A stretch of 42,366 bases of DNA from an uncultured Eubacteriales bacterium (GTDB taxonomy: Bacteria > Bacillota > Clostridia > Oscillospirales > QAKW01). Below are positions 17,598 to 25,750 of the stretch, in pieces. Location: assembly GCA_902492505.1 (NCBI GenBank), contig CABULU010000011.1, forward strand, positions 1 to 42,366, written 5' to 3'. The notes beneath the pieces are model-generated. The model ran no database searches. It saw nothing but the letters and a program-made list of their open reading frames with translations, and was not told the origin of the DNA. Both the position numbers and the translations under genes were made by a program. How positions within the stretch are numbered: position 1 is the stretch's first letter; every line of letters begins with the position of its first letter.

Positions 17598-18140
17598 ATG
17601 ATAATACAGACAAAGAGGCTTTATATGAGAAAGCTGTGCAAAAATGATTTTAACGAGCTGTGCGAAATACTGCAGGATAAGGATGTTATGTACGCATATG
17701 AGCACGCCTTTGACAATAAAGAAGTGCAGGAGTGGCTGGATAACCAGCTTAGGCGTTATGATGAGAACGGATTCGGACTGTGGGCGGTTATTTTGAAAGA
17801 CAGCGAAACATTTATCGGTCAGTGCGGTCTAACCGTGCAGGACTTCAACGGCAGTAGCGTTATCGAGATAGGATATCTTTTCAAAAAAGCATACTGGCAT
17901 CACGGATATGCAACAGAGGCGGCAATCGCCTGTAAAAAGTACGCCTTTGAGACACTTAAAGTCAATAGGGTATATTCGATAATCCGGGACAATAACATAC
18001 CCTCTCAGATGGTCGCAAAGCGAAACGGCATGACCGCCGTTGCAAAACTTGACAAATTCTACTATAACATGCATATGCCTCATATTGTTTATTCTATAAA
18101 GGACAGTGAATATTATAACGGTTTATCTGTGCGCCGATAA
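17598..18140 (+). CDS. GNAT-family N-acetyltransferase (RimJ/RimL-like)
   Basis: A 180-residue acetyl-CoA-dependent acetyltransferase. The fold is recognisable from the N-terminal TKRLYMRKL strand, the central GYLFKKAYWHHGYATEAA segment containing the acetyl-CoA-binding loop, and the C-terminal NIPSQMVAKRNGM segment typical of RimJ/RimL-type proteins. The substrate (a protein N-terminus, an amine or a small molecule) cannot be read from the sequence. The start is ATG 17598, 7 bases after AAGGAG; an ATG at 17593 is too close. It leads four same-strand genes with gaps of 36, 31 and 20 bases. Confidence 0.85.
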   Translation: MIIQTKRLYMRKLCKNDFNELCEILQDKDVMYAYEHAFDNKEVQEWLDNQLRRYDENGFGLWAVILKDSETFIGQCGLTVQDFNGSSVIEIGYLFKKAYWHHGYATEAAIACKKYAFETLKVNRVYSIIRDNNIPSQMVAKRNGMTAVAKLDKFYYNMHMPHIVYSIKDSEYYNGLSVRR

Positions 18141-18176
18141 GATGTTTTCAGGAATATAACAAAGAGGAGTGGGTAC

Positions 18177-19100
18177 ATGAGTAATGCCGTAAACCGCAGA
18201 AAATCAGCTATAAAGCTAATTAGCTTTATACTAATTGCAGTCGCTGTCCTTGCAGCGATTTTCAGGTTTTCGCCGTTTGGCGAAAAGTACCATGAGCAGC
18301 AGCCGCAGTCAATATCGTCGGGGCTGGCTGACATACCGGAATTTTCAGGTAAGCCGTATATTTTAATAAATAATAATAAACCCGAATTCTCCGAAAGCGA
18401 AATAACAGACAAAGCCTATGAACAATACAGTGAATTGGACTCTCTTGGCAGATGCGGCACGGCGCAGGCATGTATCGGTACTGAAATTATGCCGATCGAA
18501 GACCGAGACAGCATAGGACAAATAAGGCCAAGCGGCTGGCAGACCGTGAAATATGATATAGTTGACGGGAAGTACCTTTTTAACAGGTGTCACCTTATCG
18601 GGTATCAGCTTACAGGCGAAAACGCAAATGAAAAAAACCTGATTACCGGCACAAGATACATGAACACGGAGGGTATGCTGCCGTTCGAAAACATGGTCAC
18701 AGACTACATAAAAGAGACGCAAAACCACGTGATGTACCGCGTAACGCCTGTTTTTAAAGGAGAAAATCTTGTGGCAAGCGGTGTACAGATACAGGCACTG
18801 TCAGTTGAGGACGGCGGAAGCGGCATAAGCTTTAATATATACGTTTACAACTGTCAGCCTCAAATAAACATTGATTATACCACCGGTGAAAGTCACCTGA
18901 CGGAAAGCGCGGGTGACAGCGTCGATACAGACAGTGAGATTCACAAAACATATATTCTCAATACAAACACCAAAAAGTTTCACCTTCCCGAATGCAGCTC
19001 AGCAGCACAGACAAAACCCGAAAATAAGGAAGAATTCACAGGAAACAGACAACAGCTTGTAAAAGAAAATTATGAGCCCTGTTCCATCTGCAAGCCGTAA
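18177..19100 (+). CDS. Secreted or membrane-anchored DNA/RNA non-specific endonuclease (EndA-like)
   Basis: A 307-residue protein with a basic N-terminus and a hydrophobic segment at about 12-29, acting as a signal or membrane anchor. Residues of about 75-235 match the DNA/RNA non-specific endonuclease family related to streptococcal EndA: NRCHLIGYQL carries the expected catalytic His139, and the NEKNLITGTRYMN segment supplies the conserved metal-binding Asn. The usual DRGH motif reads NRCH here, so Arg and His are kept but Asp and Gly are replaced. The last 55 residues form a small domain with Cys and His (FHLPEC, EPCSIC) seen on some surface nucleases as a putative metal-binding module. AGGAG precedes the ATG. 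Roles could be nutrient nucleic acid degradation or DNA processing. Confidence 0.85.
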   Translation: MSNAVNRRKSAIKLISFILIAVAVLAAIFRFSPFGEKYHEQQPQSISSGLADIPEFSGKPYILINNNKPEFSESEITDKAYEQYSELDSLGRCGTAQACIGTEIMPIEDRDSIGQIRPSGWQTVKYDIVDGKYLFNRCHLIGYQLTGENANEKNLITGTRYMNTEGMLPFENMVTDYIKETQNHVMYRVTPVFKGENLVASGVQIQALSVEDGGSGISFNIYVYNCQPQINIDYTTGESHLTESAGDSVDTDSEIHKTYILNTNTKKFHLPECSSAAQTKPENKEEFTGNRQQLVKENYEPCSICKP

Positions 19101-19131
19101 ATTTATAAAAAACACATAACGAGGTAGTAAT

Positions 19132-20040
19132 ATGTATATAGATATCCATTCTCATGTTTACAAAAATCACCCGCGCGGAATCAAAGGCATTCCCGATTTC
19201 TGCACACCGGAAGAACTCATTTTCAGATATGACGAGCTGAACATTGAAAAAGGCGTTCTGCTACCGATAGTGAGCCCAGAAATTTATCTTCCGCAGTCAA
19301 ACGAGGATATTCTTGAAATTGCCGCGGCATATCCCGACAGATTTATACCGTTTTGCAATATTGACCCGCGCGCTATGGAGAATTCGCCGTATTCGAGGCT
19401 TGAGATACTGCTTGAATACTATAAGGAGCGCGGCTGTAAGGGTCTGGGAGAGGTCATGCCAAATCTCCCTTTATTTGACCCGAAAGTACAAAATCTTTTC
19501 CGCTGTGCGGAAATTGTGGGACTGCCGGTAATTTTTGATGGTTCAGATCAAATGACGCACGATTTCGGAATATATGACGATCCCGGACTTCCTCAGCTGG
19601 AGCATACACTGCAAAGATTTCCGAATCTTATAATATTTGGACATGGTCCCGTATTCTGGTCAGAAATAGCAAGACTTGAAACGCCGGGCGAACGCGGCGT
19701 TATATACGGTTTTGATCATAGACAAATCGTAAAGCTTCCGTCCGGACCCATCAAAGAAGAAGGCGTCGTGCCGAAGCTTATGAGAAAATATCCTAATCTT
19801 TACGGCGATTTATCTGACGGAACTCCGCTCAACGCACTTGCCCGCGACGTTAATTACGGGGCGGCATTTTTAGAAGAGTTTCAGGACAGACTGTTTTTCG
19901 GCACGGATATCGTCAGCGTAAAAATGCCGGTAGAGCTGCCGCAATTTCTCGAAAAGCTGTTATCAGAGAAAAAGATCAGCGAGCAGGCATTTAACAAAAT
20001 AGCACGCGACAATGCCAAGCGTCTTCTCGGCATTGACTGA
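19132..20040 (+). CDS. Amidohydrolase, TIM-barrel metal-dependent hydrolase
   Basis: A 302-residue cytoplasmic protein of the amidohydrolase-2 type. The N-terminal metal-binding motif is DIHSH (His6, His8). Further expected ligands are a His in THDFG or FGHGP and the late Asp in FFGTDI. The length and order of motifs match decarboxylase/hydrolase members of the superfamily, but the substrate cannot be assigned. A GAGG site lies before the ATG. The AAC(3)-like gene starts 20 bases after its stop, so the two are probably translated from one message. Confidence 0.85.
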   Translation: MYIDIHSHVYKNHPRGIKGIPDFCTPEELIFRYDELNIEKGVLLPIVSPEIYLPQSNEDILEIAAAYPDRFIPFCNIDPRAMENSPYSRLEILLEYYKERGCKGLGEVMPNLPLFDPKVQNLFRCAEIVGLPVIFDGSDQMTHDFGIYDDPGLPQLEHTLQRFPNLIIFGHGPVFWSEIARLETPGERGVIYGFDHRQIVKLPSGPIKEEGVVPKLMRKYPNLYGDLSDGTPLNALARDVNYGAAFLEEFQDRLFFGTDIVSVKMPVELPQFLEKLLSEKKISEQAFNKIARDNAKRLLGID

Positions 20041-20060
20041 TAAAAAGGAAACATGAAATA

Positions 20061-20879
20061 ATGAAAAATTTCGTAACAAAAGAGGATATATGCCGCGCAC
20101 TTTCAGAACTTAAAATCGAAACAGGCGATACTGTACTTGTACACTCGTCGCTTAAAAGCATGGGCTATGTAGAGGGCGGCGCCGAAACCGTGATTGAAGC
20201 ACTTTTAATGTCTGTCGGCGACAGCGGAACGATAGTTATGCCGACATTTACTCAAAAGGATTTTGTAAACGCATACGATACATGGCATATTGACAAGCCT
20301 TCCGATACGGGATATATTACCGAGATTTTCCGCAAATATCCCGGAAGTATAAGAAGCGATCAGGCCACACATTCTGTAACGGCCAACGGCAAGCAAGCCA
20401 AGTATATAACGGAAAACCACACTGCGTACGGCAGACGGTTCGGCGTTTTCGGAGACACTCCGTTTTGCGCGTCGTCGCCATGGCAAAAGCTTTATGACAT
20501 GAACGCAAAGGTTGTTTTAATCGGCGTCAGCATGAAATACAATACAAGCAAGCATCTTACGGAATACATTCTTGTCGAAAAAGCACTAAACGGAATTAAA
20601 AGCAATTCCGACAGATTAAAAATGCGGGCAATGCTGCGCAACCACAGTCATTTCGACGACAAAAGATTTCTATGGCCGTTTTTAAACGGCGAGAAGCATC
20701 AAGAGCTTTGCCTTAAAAACGGACTGGTACTCCGCACGCAATGCGGCAACGCACAATTTCTATGTTACCGTATCAAAGACACTTTGAATTTGCTGGAAAA
20801 TGATGTTACGGCAAATCCCGAGCAATGGCTGTCACCTGAAATGATTAGCTGGTTTGATGAATGTAAAGCGTTAAATTAA
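20061..20879 (+). CDS. AAC(3)-family N-acetyltransferase
   Basis: A 272-residue member of the aminoglycoside 3-N-acetyltransferase family. The LVHSSLKSMGYVEGG segment near residue 27, the GTIVMPTFT strand and the THSVTANG motif containing the catalytic-type His are family hallmarks. Many chromosomal members in Firmicutes do not act mainly on antibiotics, so resistance should not be assumed; association with an amidohydrolase suggests a metabolic amine or amide substrate. It is the last gene of the four-gene unit and ends at a hairpin terminator. Confidence 0.85.
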   Translation: MKNFVTKEDICRALSELKIETGDTVLVHSSLKSMGYVEGGAETVIEALLMSVGDSGTIVMPTFTQKDFVNAYDTWHIDKPSDTGYITEIFRKYPGSIRSDQATHSVTANGKQAKYITENHTAYGRRFGVFGDTPFCASSPWQKLYDMNAKVVLIGVSMKYNTSKHLTEYILVEKALNGIKSNSDRLKMRAMLRNHSHFDDKRFLWPFLNGEKHQELCLKNGLVLRTQCGNAQFLCYRIKDTLNLLENDVTANPEQWLSPEMISWFDECKALN

Positions 20880-20880
20880 A

Positions 20881-20910
20881 ATAAAGGAGCAGCTTTGCTG
20901 CTCCTTTATT
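20881..20910. terminator. Bidirectional terminator between convergent operons
   Basis: An 11-base perfect stem, AAAGGAGCAGC (20883-20893) with GCTGCTCCTTT (20897-20907), and a 3-base loop, flanked by A/T runs. It serves the AAC(3) operon (plus) and the hydrogenase/sensor operon (minus). Confidence 0.88.
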
Positions 20911-20914
20911 TTAT

Positions 20915-22339
20915 CTAAATATACATGGAAATAGCATCCGAAATAGTCTTTTCGTAAGCCTCCATTCCGTACTTATCGACCTCCGATTTATCCTTTGCTC
21001 CATGTGTTAAGCAACCGGCGCCGCCGATGCATCCGCCTATACATGCCATACCCTCAATAAAGTTGCCGTCCAATACGCCCTTGCTCTTTTTAAGAAGTGC
21101 GATTTTGCACGCCTCTATCCCATCGCACGGAACTGCTTTCAATTCAAAATCGGAAATACCATGCTCCTTAAGTCCCTGTGCAACCGCATCCGACAGACCG
21201 CCGCTGCGGGCAAAAATGCGCCCAAAATAAGACGCATTGTCCAAAACGTCTTCCGGCAAAGTGGTTATATCGATATCCTTGCTGTCAAATAACGCCTGAA
21301 GCTCTTCAAAAGTCATTACAACATCAACGTACGGCTTCACCGATTCTTTTTGTATCTCCGCCTTTTTAGCCGTACACGGACCTATAAACACTATCTTTGA
21401 CGTTTCATCTGTCTGCTTGATATACTTTGCAATGGTCGCCATCGGGGACAGATTATGAGAGACAAACTGTACAAGATCGGGAAAGTTCTTATGTACAAAG
21501 TCCACAAAAGCCGGACAACAGGAGCTTGTGAGAAAGCCCTTTTCCGCAAGCTCCTTTGATTCGGCGTGCGCTACCATATCCGCGCCCAGTGCTGCCTCAA
21601 CTACCGTAAAAAATCCCAGCTCTTTAAGACCGGAAATAACCTGCCCGAGCTTAGCATATGTAAACTGGCTTGACACAGATGGAGCCACAAGGGCATAAAC
21701 CTTAAATTTTTCGTTCTTATTGCTCTTTTTTATTAAATCTATAACGTCAAGAATATACGACTTATCCATAATAGCGCCGAAAGGACACTGATATACACAT
21801 GCGCCGCAGGCAATACATTTATCATTATCGATTTTTGCCGCCTTATTTTCATTCATGGAAATCGCCTTAACTTTGCACGCATTCTGACATGGACGCTTAC
21901 GATTGACAATTGCTGTAAAGGGACAAACCTTTGCACATGCGCCACAATCCACACACTTTGTTTTATCTATATGCGCTACGTGATTACTGTCGAAAGTGAT
22001 TGCTCCGCGTTTGCAAACATCCTCACAACGGTGAGCAAGACAGCCGCGGCAGGCGTTTGTAACCTCATAGCCGCCCATAGGACACTCATCGCATGCAGTT
22101 TCAATAACCTCTATTACATTGGGATTTTCCTTGTCACCGCCCATTGCAAGCTTTACGCGGTCGGCAAGAATCGCGCGCTCTTTATATACACAGCAACGCA
22201 TAGTCGGAGTATTGCCCGGAATTATAGTTTTGGGAATATCCAAAACATTATCAAGCAGCGTATCCCGCCATGCCTGACGCGCCACCTCGCGCAGAACCTT
22301 ATATTTTAAATGCTGAACTTTTGTATCAAATTTTCTCAT
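20915..22339 (-). CDS. Monomeric [FeFe]-hydrogenase, group B-like
   Basis: A 474-residue cytoplasmic iron-sulfur protein with an H-cluster domain. The N-terminal part has several [4Fe-4S] motifs: Cys97/100/105/109, Cys129/132/135/139 and Cys175/178/181/185, with extra cysteines at 151 and 155. The H-cluster ligating motifs are L1 TSSCCPAF (Cys274, Cys275), L2 GPCTAKKAE (Cys322) and L3 EGMACIGGC (Cys433, Cys437). All five expected Cys are present, including the one usually linked to proton transfer, so catalysis of H2 turnover is plausible. Gly replaces Met before the L2 Cys, unlike CpI. It is the last gene of the operon, 49 bases after the phosphatase gene, with GGAGG before the ATG. Maturases HydE/F/G are not in the window. 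Confidence 0.85.
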   Translation of the reverse strand: MRKFDTKVQHLKYKVLREVARQAWRDTLLDNVLDIPKTIIPGNTPTMRCCVYKERAILADRVKLAMGGDKENPNVIEVIETACDECPMGGYEVTNACRGCLAHRCEDVCKRGAITFDSNHVAHIDKTKCVDCGACAKVCPFTAIVNRKRPCQNACKVKAISMNENKAAKIDNDKCIACGACVYQCPFGAIMDKSYILDVIDLIKKSNKNEKFKVYALVAPSVSSQFTYAKLGQVISGLKELGFFTVVEAALGADMVAHAESKELAEKGFLTSSCCPAFVDFVHKNFPDLVQFVSHNLSPMATIAKYIKQTDETSKIVFIGPCTAKKAEIQKESVKPYVDVVMTFEELQALFDSKDIDITTLPEDVLDNASYFGRIFARSGGLSDAVAQGLKEHGISDFELKAVPCDGIEACKIALLKKSKGVLDGNFIEGMACIGGCIGGAGCLTHGAKDKSEVDKYGMEAYEKTISDAISMYI

Positions 22340-22364
22340 TTATTACCTCCGAGATACGTTTGTA

Positions 22365-22386
22365 AGGGATGTCAGTAAACATCCCT
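22365..22386 (-). promoter_or_regulatory. Intra-operon hairpin between phosphatase and hydrogenase genes
   Basis: Perfect 8-base inverted repeat AGGGATGT/ACATCCCT with a 6-base loop, starting 3 bases after the phosphatase stop. The minus strand lacks a long T run after it, so it may be a weak attenuator or an RNA processing or stability element rather than a full terminator. Confidence 0.5.
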
Positions 22387-22388
22387 GC

Positions 22389-23561
22389 TTAAAAGTAGCT
22401 CACCTTTATACGTTTGCCCATTTTCTTCAGACAATCCGACAGTTCCTCAACCAAATTCATCTTTATGTTGAAATTTATCGGAAGATCCGGGTTTTGATGT
22501 GCAGGATTGACAGCCCTTCCTACATAAAAATTAATATCGGTCGCCTCCTCAAAAAGCAGTCTGCATATCATCGACGCGCCGTCATGCTTAACGCTCCAGT
22601 GCTCATACTGCTTATTTTCCGCAAGCGCGTCCTTTGCAAACTCCAAAACCTTATTTATTGTAATAACACCCTCTGTTACAAGATCCACGCCTTCTATCTC
22701 GGCAATAGGCGGCACATCGCTCATTTCGAAGTTAAGCGTCGCCTTAATCGGCTTTCCAAGGTACTTAGAGGCAATAGATGATGTTGTACCGCCGCAGATA
22801 ATATGCTTGCCCTCCTTGGAGAAGAACAGCGACATCATACGGTCACAGTCGTCACGGTTGGAAGGCGGACCGAACAGCAAATTCATCGGCTCACGCTTCC
22901 GTATTCTTATAACACACGCAGTAGCGTCGTCTCCCGGGCGGTTTCCGTAAAGCCTGTTACACTCGTCAACAAGCATTGTCGAAAGTGTTTTTGCCGTGTA
23001 ACCCACATGCGCGACAGTGGTCATAAAATCGGCAATATCCTCACGCTTCCAGCCGAAGTTAAACGCAGTGCCGATTCCCGCATGAGGACATCCGTCGCTC
23101 ATGGCTATAAATATATCGTTTTCCTGAAGCTTGATTACCGATTTGTAAATCTTTTTACCGTCGATATTAAGTTCGCTTTTGGGATACTCAAAATTTTCAC
23201 AATTACGAATCATTATAACGTGCGGATTATCGTACTGAATAAGCTCGATAGTCTCATTCTCAATAATATGCACGATGGTAAAAGTTGAGTATGCGACTCC
23301 CCTCACCGAGCATATGGGCAACGTTGCAGCTATGGTCGAAACACATTCCTCAAGAGACAGTCCCTGAGCCATCATTGTTGAAATTATTTTTGAAGTAAGA
23401 GTTGACAGTATGCTCGCCTTAACCCCGCTCCCCAGCCCGTCCGCCAATACGACAACGGAGGATGTTTCGCTCTGCTCGACAATATCGACATGATCACCGC
23501 AAAGCTGTTCGCCGACATGATTTATACTTTTATAGCCGATATCGGCGCACAGATTATTCAT
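22389..23561 (-). CDS. SpoIIE/PP2C-type serine phosphatase with extra C-terminal domain
   Basis: A 390-residue protein. Residues 1 to about 222 form a PP2C-like SpoIIE phosphatase: metal-binding acidic residues occur in GDHVD (Asp23), LADGLGSG (Asp41), SDG (155-157) and GDD (210-212). Such enzymes dephosphorylate serine or threonine on partner proteins such as anti-anti-sigma factors. Residues of about 225-390 form an additional domain that I do not recognise, with a GPPSNRDDCDRM start and Gly-rich ICGGTTSS. The start codon overlaps the HydS-like gene by 8 bases, so the two are translationally coupled and the phosphatase is the likely output of the PAS-containing sensor. No anti-sigma or STAS target gene is seen in the window. 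Confidence 0.88.
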   Translation of the reverse strand: MNNLCADIGYKSINHVGEQLCGDHVDIVEQSETSSVVVLADGLGSGVKASILSTLTSKIISTMMAQGLSLEECVSTIAATLPICSVRGVAYSTFTIVHIIENETIELIQYDNPHVIMIRNCENFEYPKSELNIDGKKIYKSVIKLQENDIFIAMSDGCPHAGIGTAFNFGWKREDIADFMTTVAHVGYTAKTLSTMLVDECNRLYGNRPGDDATACVIRIRKREPMNLLFGPPSNRDDCDRMMSLFFSKEGKHIICGGTTSSIASKYLGKPIKATLNFEMSDVPPIAEIEGVDLVTEGVITINKVLEFAKDALAENKQYEHWSVKHDGASMICRLLFEEATDINFYVGRAVNPAHQNPDLPINFNIKMNLVEELSDCLKKMGKRIKVSYF

Positions 23562-25227
23562 CGGAAATCGACTCCTTCAGTTTGGACAACGCAATTTTTG
23601 TTTCAGCGGCAGTCTCACCGAGAAGCGAAGCTATCTCCTGCACAATGCGCATCTGCTTATCAACAACCTTGTCGGCAATTTCCACAGTCTGGCGGCTTAT
23701 GCTCTCCTTCTGTTCGCGCACCGTCTCCTCTTCGGTGACGTCGCGCATAATACACACAAGCAGCCTGTAATCTTTGTCATAAACTATTGTCTGCTCGACA
23801 TATTTTTCATACTCGGCAAGATACATACGCTTATTATGTATATTTCTTCCGCTACTGAGCACCTGCATAAAATACTTAGGCTCCAAAACGCGCACAACCT
23901 GATCGCCGAGGATATCGGAGGCGGAACGCAAGTTCATTATTTTCAGCGCAGCCTTATTTATCTGCTGAACCTCTAACTTTTCATTAAGCACGATAAGACC
24001 ATTGGGCGTGCTTCTGACTATGGTGTCGGAAAAGCTTTCCGCTTTATCTTTAAGATACGGCAGACACATCGATATTTCCGCCTTGCCCTGATAAATTGCA
24101 ATAGCTTTTTCGCGGCAGGTATCATATCCGCAGGAGCCGCAGTTAAGCTCATCGGACGGTTTGGTTTTACCCATTTGACGCAAAATTTCAGTTATTTCTG
24201 TTTCAGACGGCGGCTGAAGCTTACGCTCAATTACCGTAAAGTTCTTTTTAATGGAAAGAGAGTCGGGCTGAGCTATATCAAAATCATTTTTACCCGCAAA
24301 ATTTGCTACAGACATATAATCTCTGACAGGAGAACGATGGAATTTTTCCATAACGGGACCGCCGACACAGCTGCCCACACATGCGGACATTTCAATAAAA
24401 CAGTTATGTATTTTTCCATTTTCGATATCACGCAGCGCCTCGATACAATTCTGAACACCGTCAAGCGCCATGTACGTATAGGAAGGATTATCCTGAGCCA
24501 TGGTTTTCAGTATTCCTCCCGTTGTCGGGAAAAAGCGCGCCTTTGAATTATCATCGCTGTCCATTTCCTGTTTAAGCTCGATATTCTCGGATTTGAACCA
24601 GCGGGTAAGTTCATCAAAAGTAAGCACCGCGTCCACAATACCCTCATAGTAGGAGGCCTCGTCCTTTTTGGCGACGCAAGGACCGATAAACACAGTCTTG
24701 GCATTTGGATATCGCTTTTTTATATCTGAACAGTGCGCCTGCATAGGCGACATCACGTTTGCAAGATACGGCAGCTCTTTTGGAAAGTATTTCTGGATAA
24801 GCAAATTGATACTGTGACAGCATGAGGAAATAATTATATCCATATTATCCTCATTGACCATGCGGTCATATTCACGCTTGACAATCGTCGCTCCGATAGC
24901 AGTTTCCTCGGCATCTGCAAAGCCCAGCTGCTTTATTGCCTCACGCATTGCACCGATACCGACACCTTCATAGTTTGCCGCAAATGACGGTGCAAGGCTG
25001 ACATAAACGGGGTCGCCGCTCTGAAGCAAGACCTTTGCTTTTTCTGTTTCGTCCACTATCTGCTTTGCGTCCTGCGGACAAACAACAAAGCACTGACCGC
25101 AGAGAATACATTCGTTTCCTATTATGTACGCCTGATTGCCGGAAAAACGAATTGATTTTACCGGACAATGGCGGATACATTTATAACAGTTTTTGCAGTT
25201 TGATTTTTTAAGAGTAAGACAATCCAT
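23554..25227 (-). CDS. HydS-like sensory [FeFe]-hydrogenase-family protein with Fe-S and PAS domains
   Basis: A 557-residue protein. Order: two [4Fe-4S] motifs (Cys11/14/17/21 and Cys40/43/46/50); an H-cluster domain with L1 SSCCHS (Cys136, Cys137), L2 GPCVAKKDE (Cys184) and L3 EMSACVGSC (Cys283, Cys287); a further four-Cys Fe-S motif (Cys363/366/371 and Cys388); a PAS domain at about 400-500; and a C-terminal coiled coil to 557. L1 has His where catalytic hydrogenases have Pro. This layout matches sensory HydS-type hydrogenases, proposed to sense H2 or redox state rather than turn over H2 rapidly. The start directly abuts the ferredoxin stop and the end overlaps the phosphatase gene by 8 bases. 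There is no kinase or nucleotide cyclase output domain in the protein itself. Confidence 0.88.
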   Translation of the reverse strand: MDCLTLKKSNCKNCYKCIRHCPVKSIRFSGNQAYIIGNECILCGQCFVVCPQDAKQIVDETEKAKVLLQSGDPVYVSLAPSFAANYEGVGIGAMREAIKQLGFADAEETAIGATIVKREYDRMVNEDNMDIIISSCCHSINLLIQKYFPKELPYLANVMSPMQAHCSDIKKRYPNAKTVFIGPCVAKKDEASYYEGIVDAVLTFDELTRWFKSENIELKQEMDSDDNSKARFFPTTGGILKTMAQDNPSYTYMALDGVQNCIEALRDIENGKIHNCFIEMSACVGSCVGGPVMEKFHRSPVRDYMSVANFAGKNDFDIAQPDSLSIKKNFTVIERKLQPPSETEITEILRQMGKTKPSDELNCGSCGYDTCREKAIAIYQGKAEISMCLPYLKDKAESFSDTIVRSTPNGLIVLNEKLEVQQINKAALKIMNLRSASDILGDQVVRVLEPKYFMQVLSSGRNIHNKRMYLAEYEKYVEQTIVYDKDYRLLVCIMRDVTEEETVREQKESISRQTVEIADKVVDKQMRIVQEIASLLGETAAETKIALSKLKESISDE

Positions 25228-25491
25228 TTATATCTCCCCCTCCGCTTTCAGCCTCTGCAATACTTTTTCATTAAAGAATGCCGGAAACTTTTCCTCGGTG
25301 AGCCCAGTAAAAATTTCATCGTCTACAGTGACGGTAACGCCTTCTCTGTTGCATTTTCCGGTACAAAAGCTGCCTGCCAGGGTTATAATGTCACTTAGTT
25401 TATATTTTTCAATCATTTCCTGAAACAGCTCTACAATACGCTGAGAGCCCTTCAAATGGCATGAGCTGCCGACGCAAATCTGAATAATCAT
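25228..25491 (-). CDS. Thioredoxin-like [2Fe-2S] ferredoxin (NuoE-like), copy 1
   Basis: An 87-residue single-domain [2Fe-2S] protein of the thioredoxin-like ferredoxin type. The ligands are Cys6 and Cys11 in CVGSSC, then Cys43 and Cys47 in FCTGKC, the same pattern as the C-terminal half of NuoE/HydC. It would pass single electrons to or from the HydS-like protein. Its stop codon abuts the ATG of the HydS-like gene, indicating coupled expression and probable complex formation. The upstream neighbour 6 bases away is a paralogue of roughly half identity, so a local duplication is likely. Confidence 0.88.
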   Translation of the reverse strand: MIIQICVGSSCHLKGSQRIVELFQEMIEKYKLSDIITLAGSFCTGKCNREGVTVTVDDEIFTGLTEEKFPAFFNEKVLQRLKAEGEI

Positions 25492-25497
25492 ATGTAC

Positions 25498-25737
25498 TTA
25501 CACCTTTTCAAGCACGTTTTCATTAAAAAATTCATCAACAGTATCGGGGGACACCGAAAAGAATTTATCATCGACAGTGACGCATACTCCCTGCTGACAC
25601 TTACCCATACAAAAAGTACCCGCAAGTTCTACTTTATCGCCGAGATTATTTTCGCGGATAAGATACTGAAGCTGCTCAACGACCTGGCGCGAACCTTTGA
25701 TGTGGCATGACGAGCCGATACAAACTGTAATTTTCAT
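25498..25737 (-). CDS. Thioredoxin-like [2Fe-2S] ferredoxin (NuoE-like), copy 2
   Basis: A 79-residue protein with the same four ligands, CIGSSC near the N-terminus and FCMGKC in the middle, followed by a GVCVTVDDKFF segment. It is slightly shorter than its neighbour and ends without the extra C-terminal tail. An additional cysteine occurs in VCVTV, absent from copy 1. AAGGAG lies 9 bases before the ATG. It starts 13 bases after the APH-like kinase gene. The two copies could serve different partners, such as HydS and the group-B-like hydrogenase at the other end of the operon. Confidence 0.86.
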   Translation of the reverse strand: MKITVCIGSSCHIKGSRQVVEQLQYLIRENNLGDKVELAGTFCMGKCQQGVCVTVDDKFFSVSPDTVDEFFNENVLEKV

Positions 25738-25750
25738 GTGTTTAATCTCC

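Noticed and set aside
18141..18176. Possible separate promoter between the GNAT and nuclease genes
   Set aside because: The 36-base gap has only a ribosome-binding site and no recognisable -35/-10 pair.
20061..20879. Antibiotic resistance gene call for the AAC(3)-family protein
   Set aside because: Family membership does not prove aminoglycoside acetylation, and there are no mobile element signs; the context suggests a chromosomal metabolic role.
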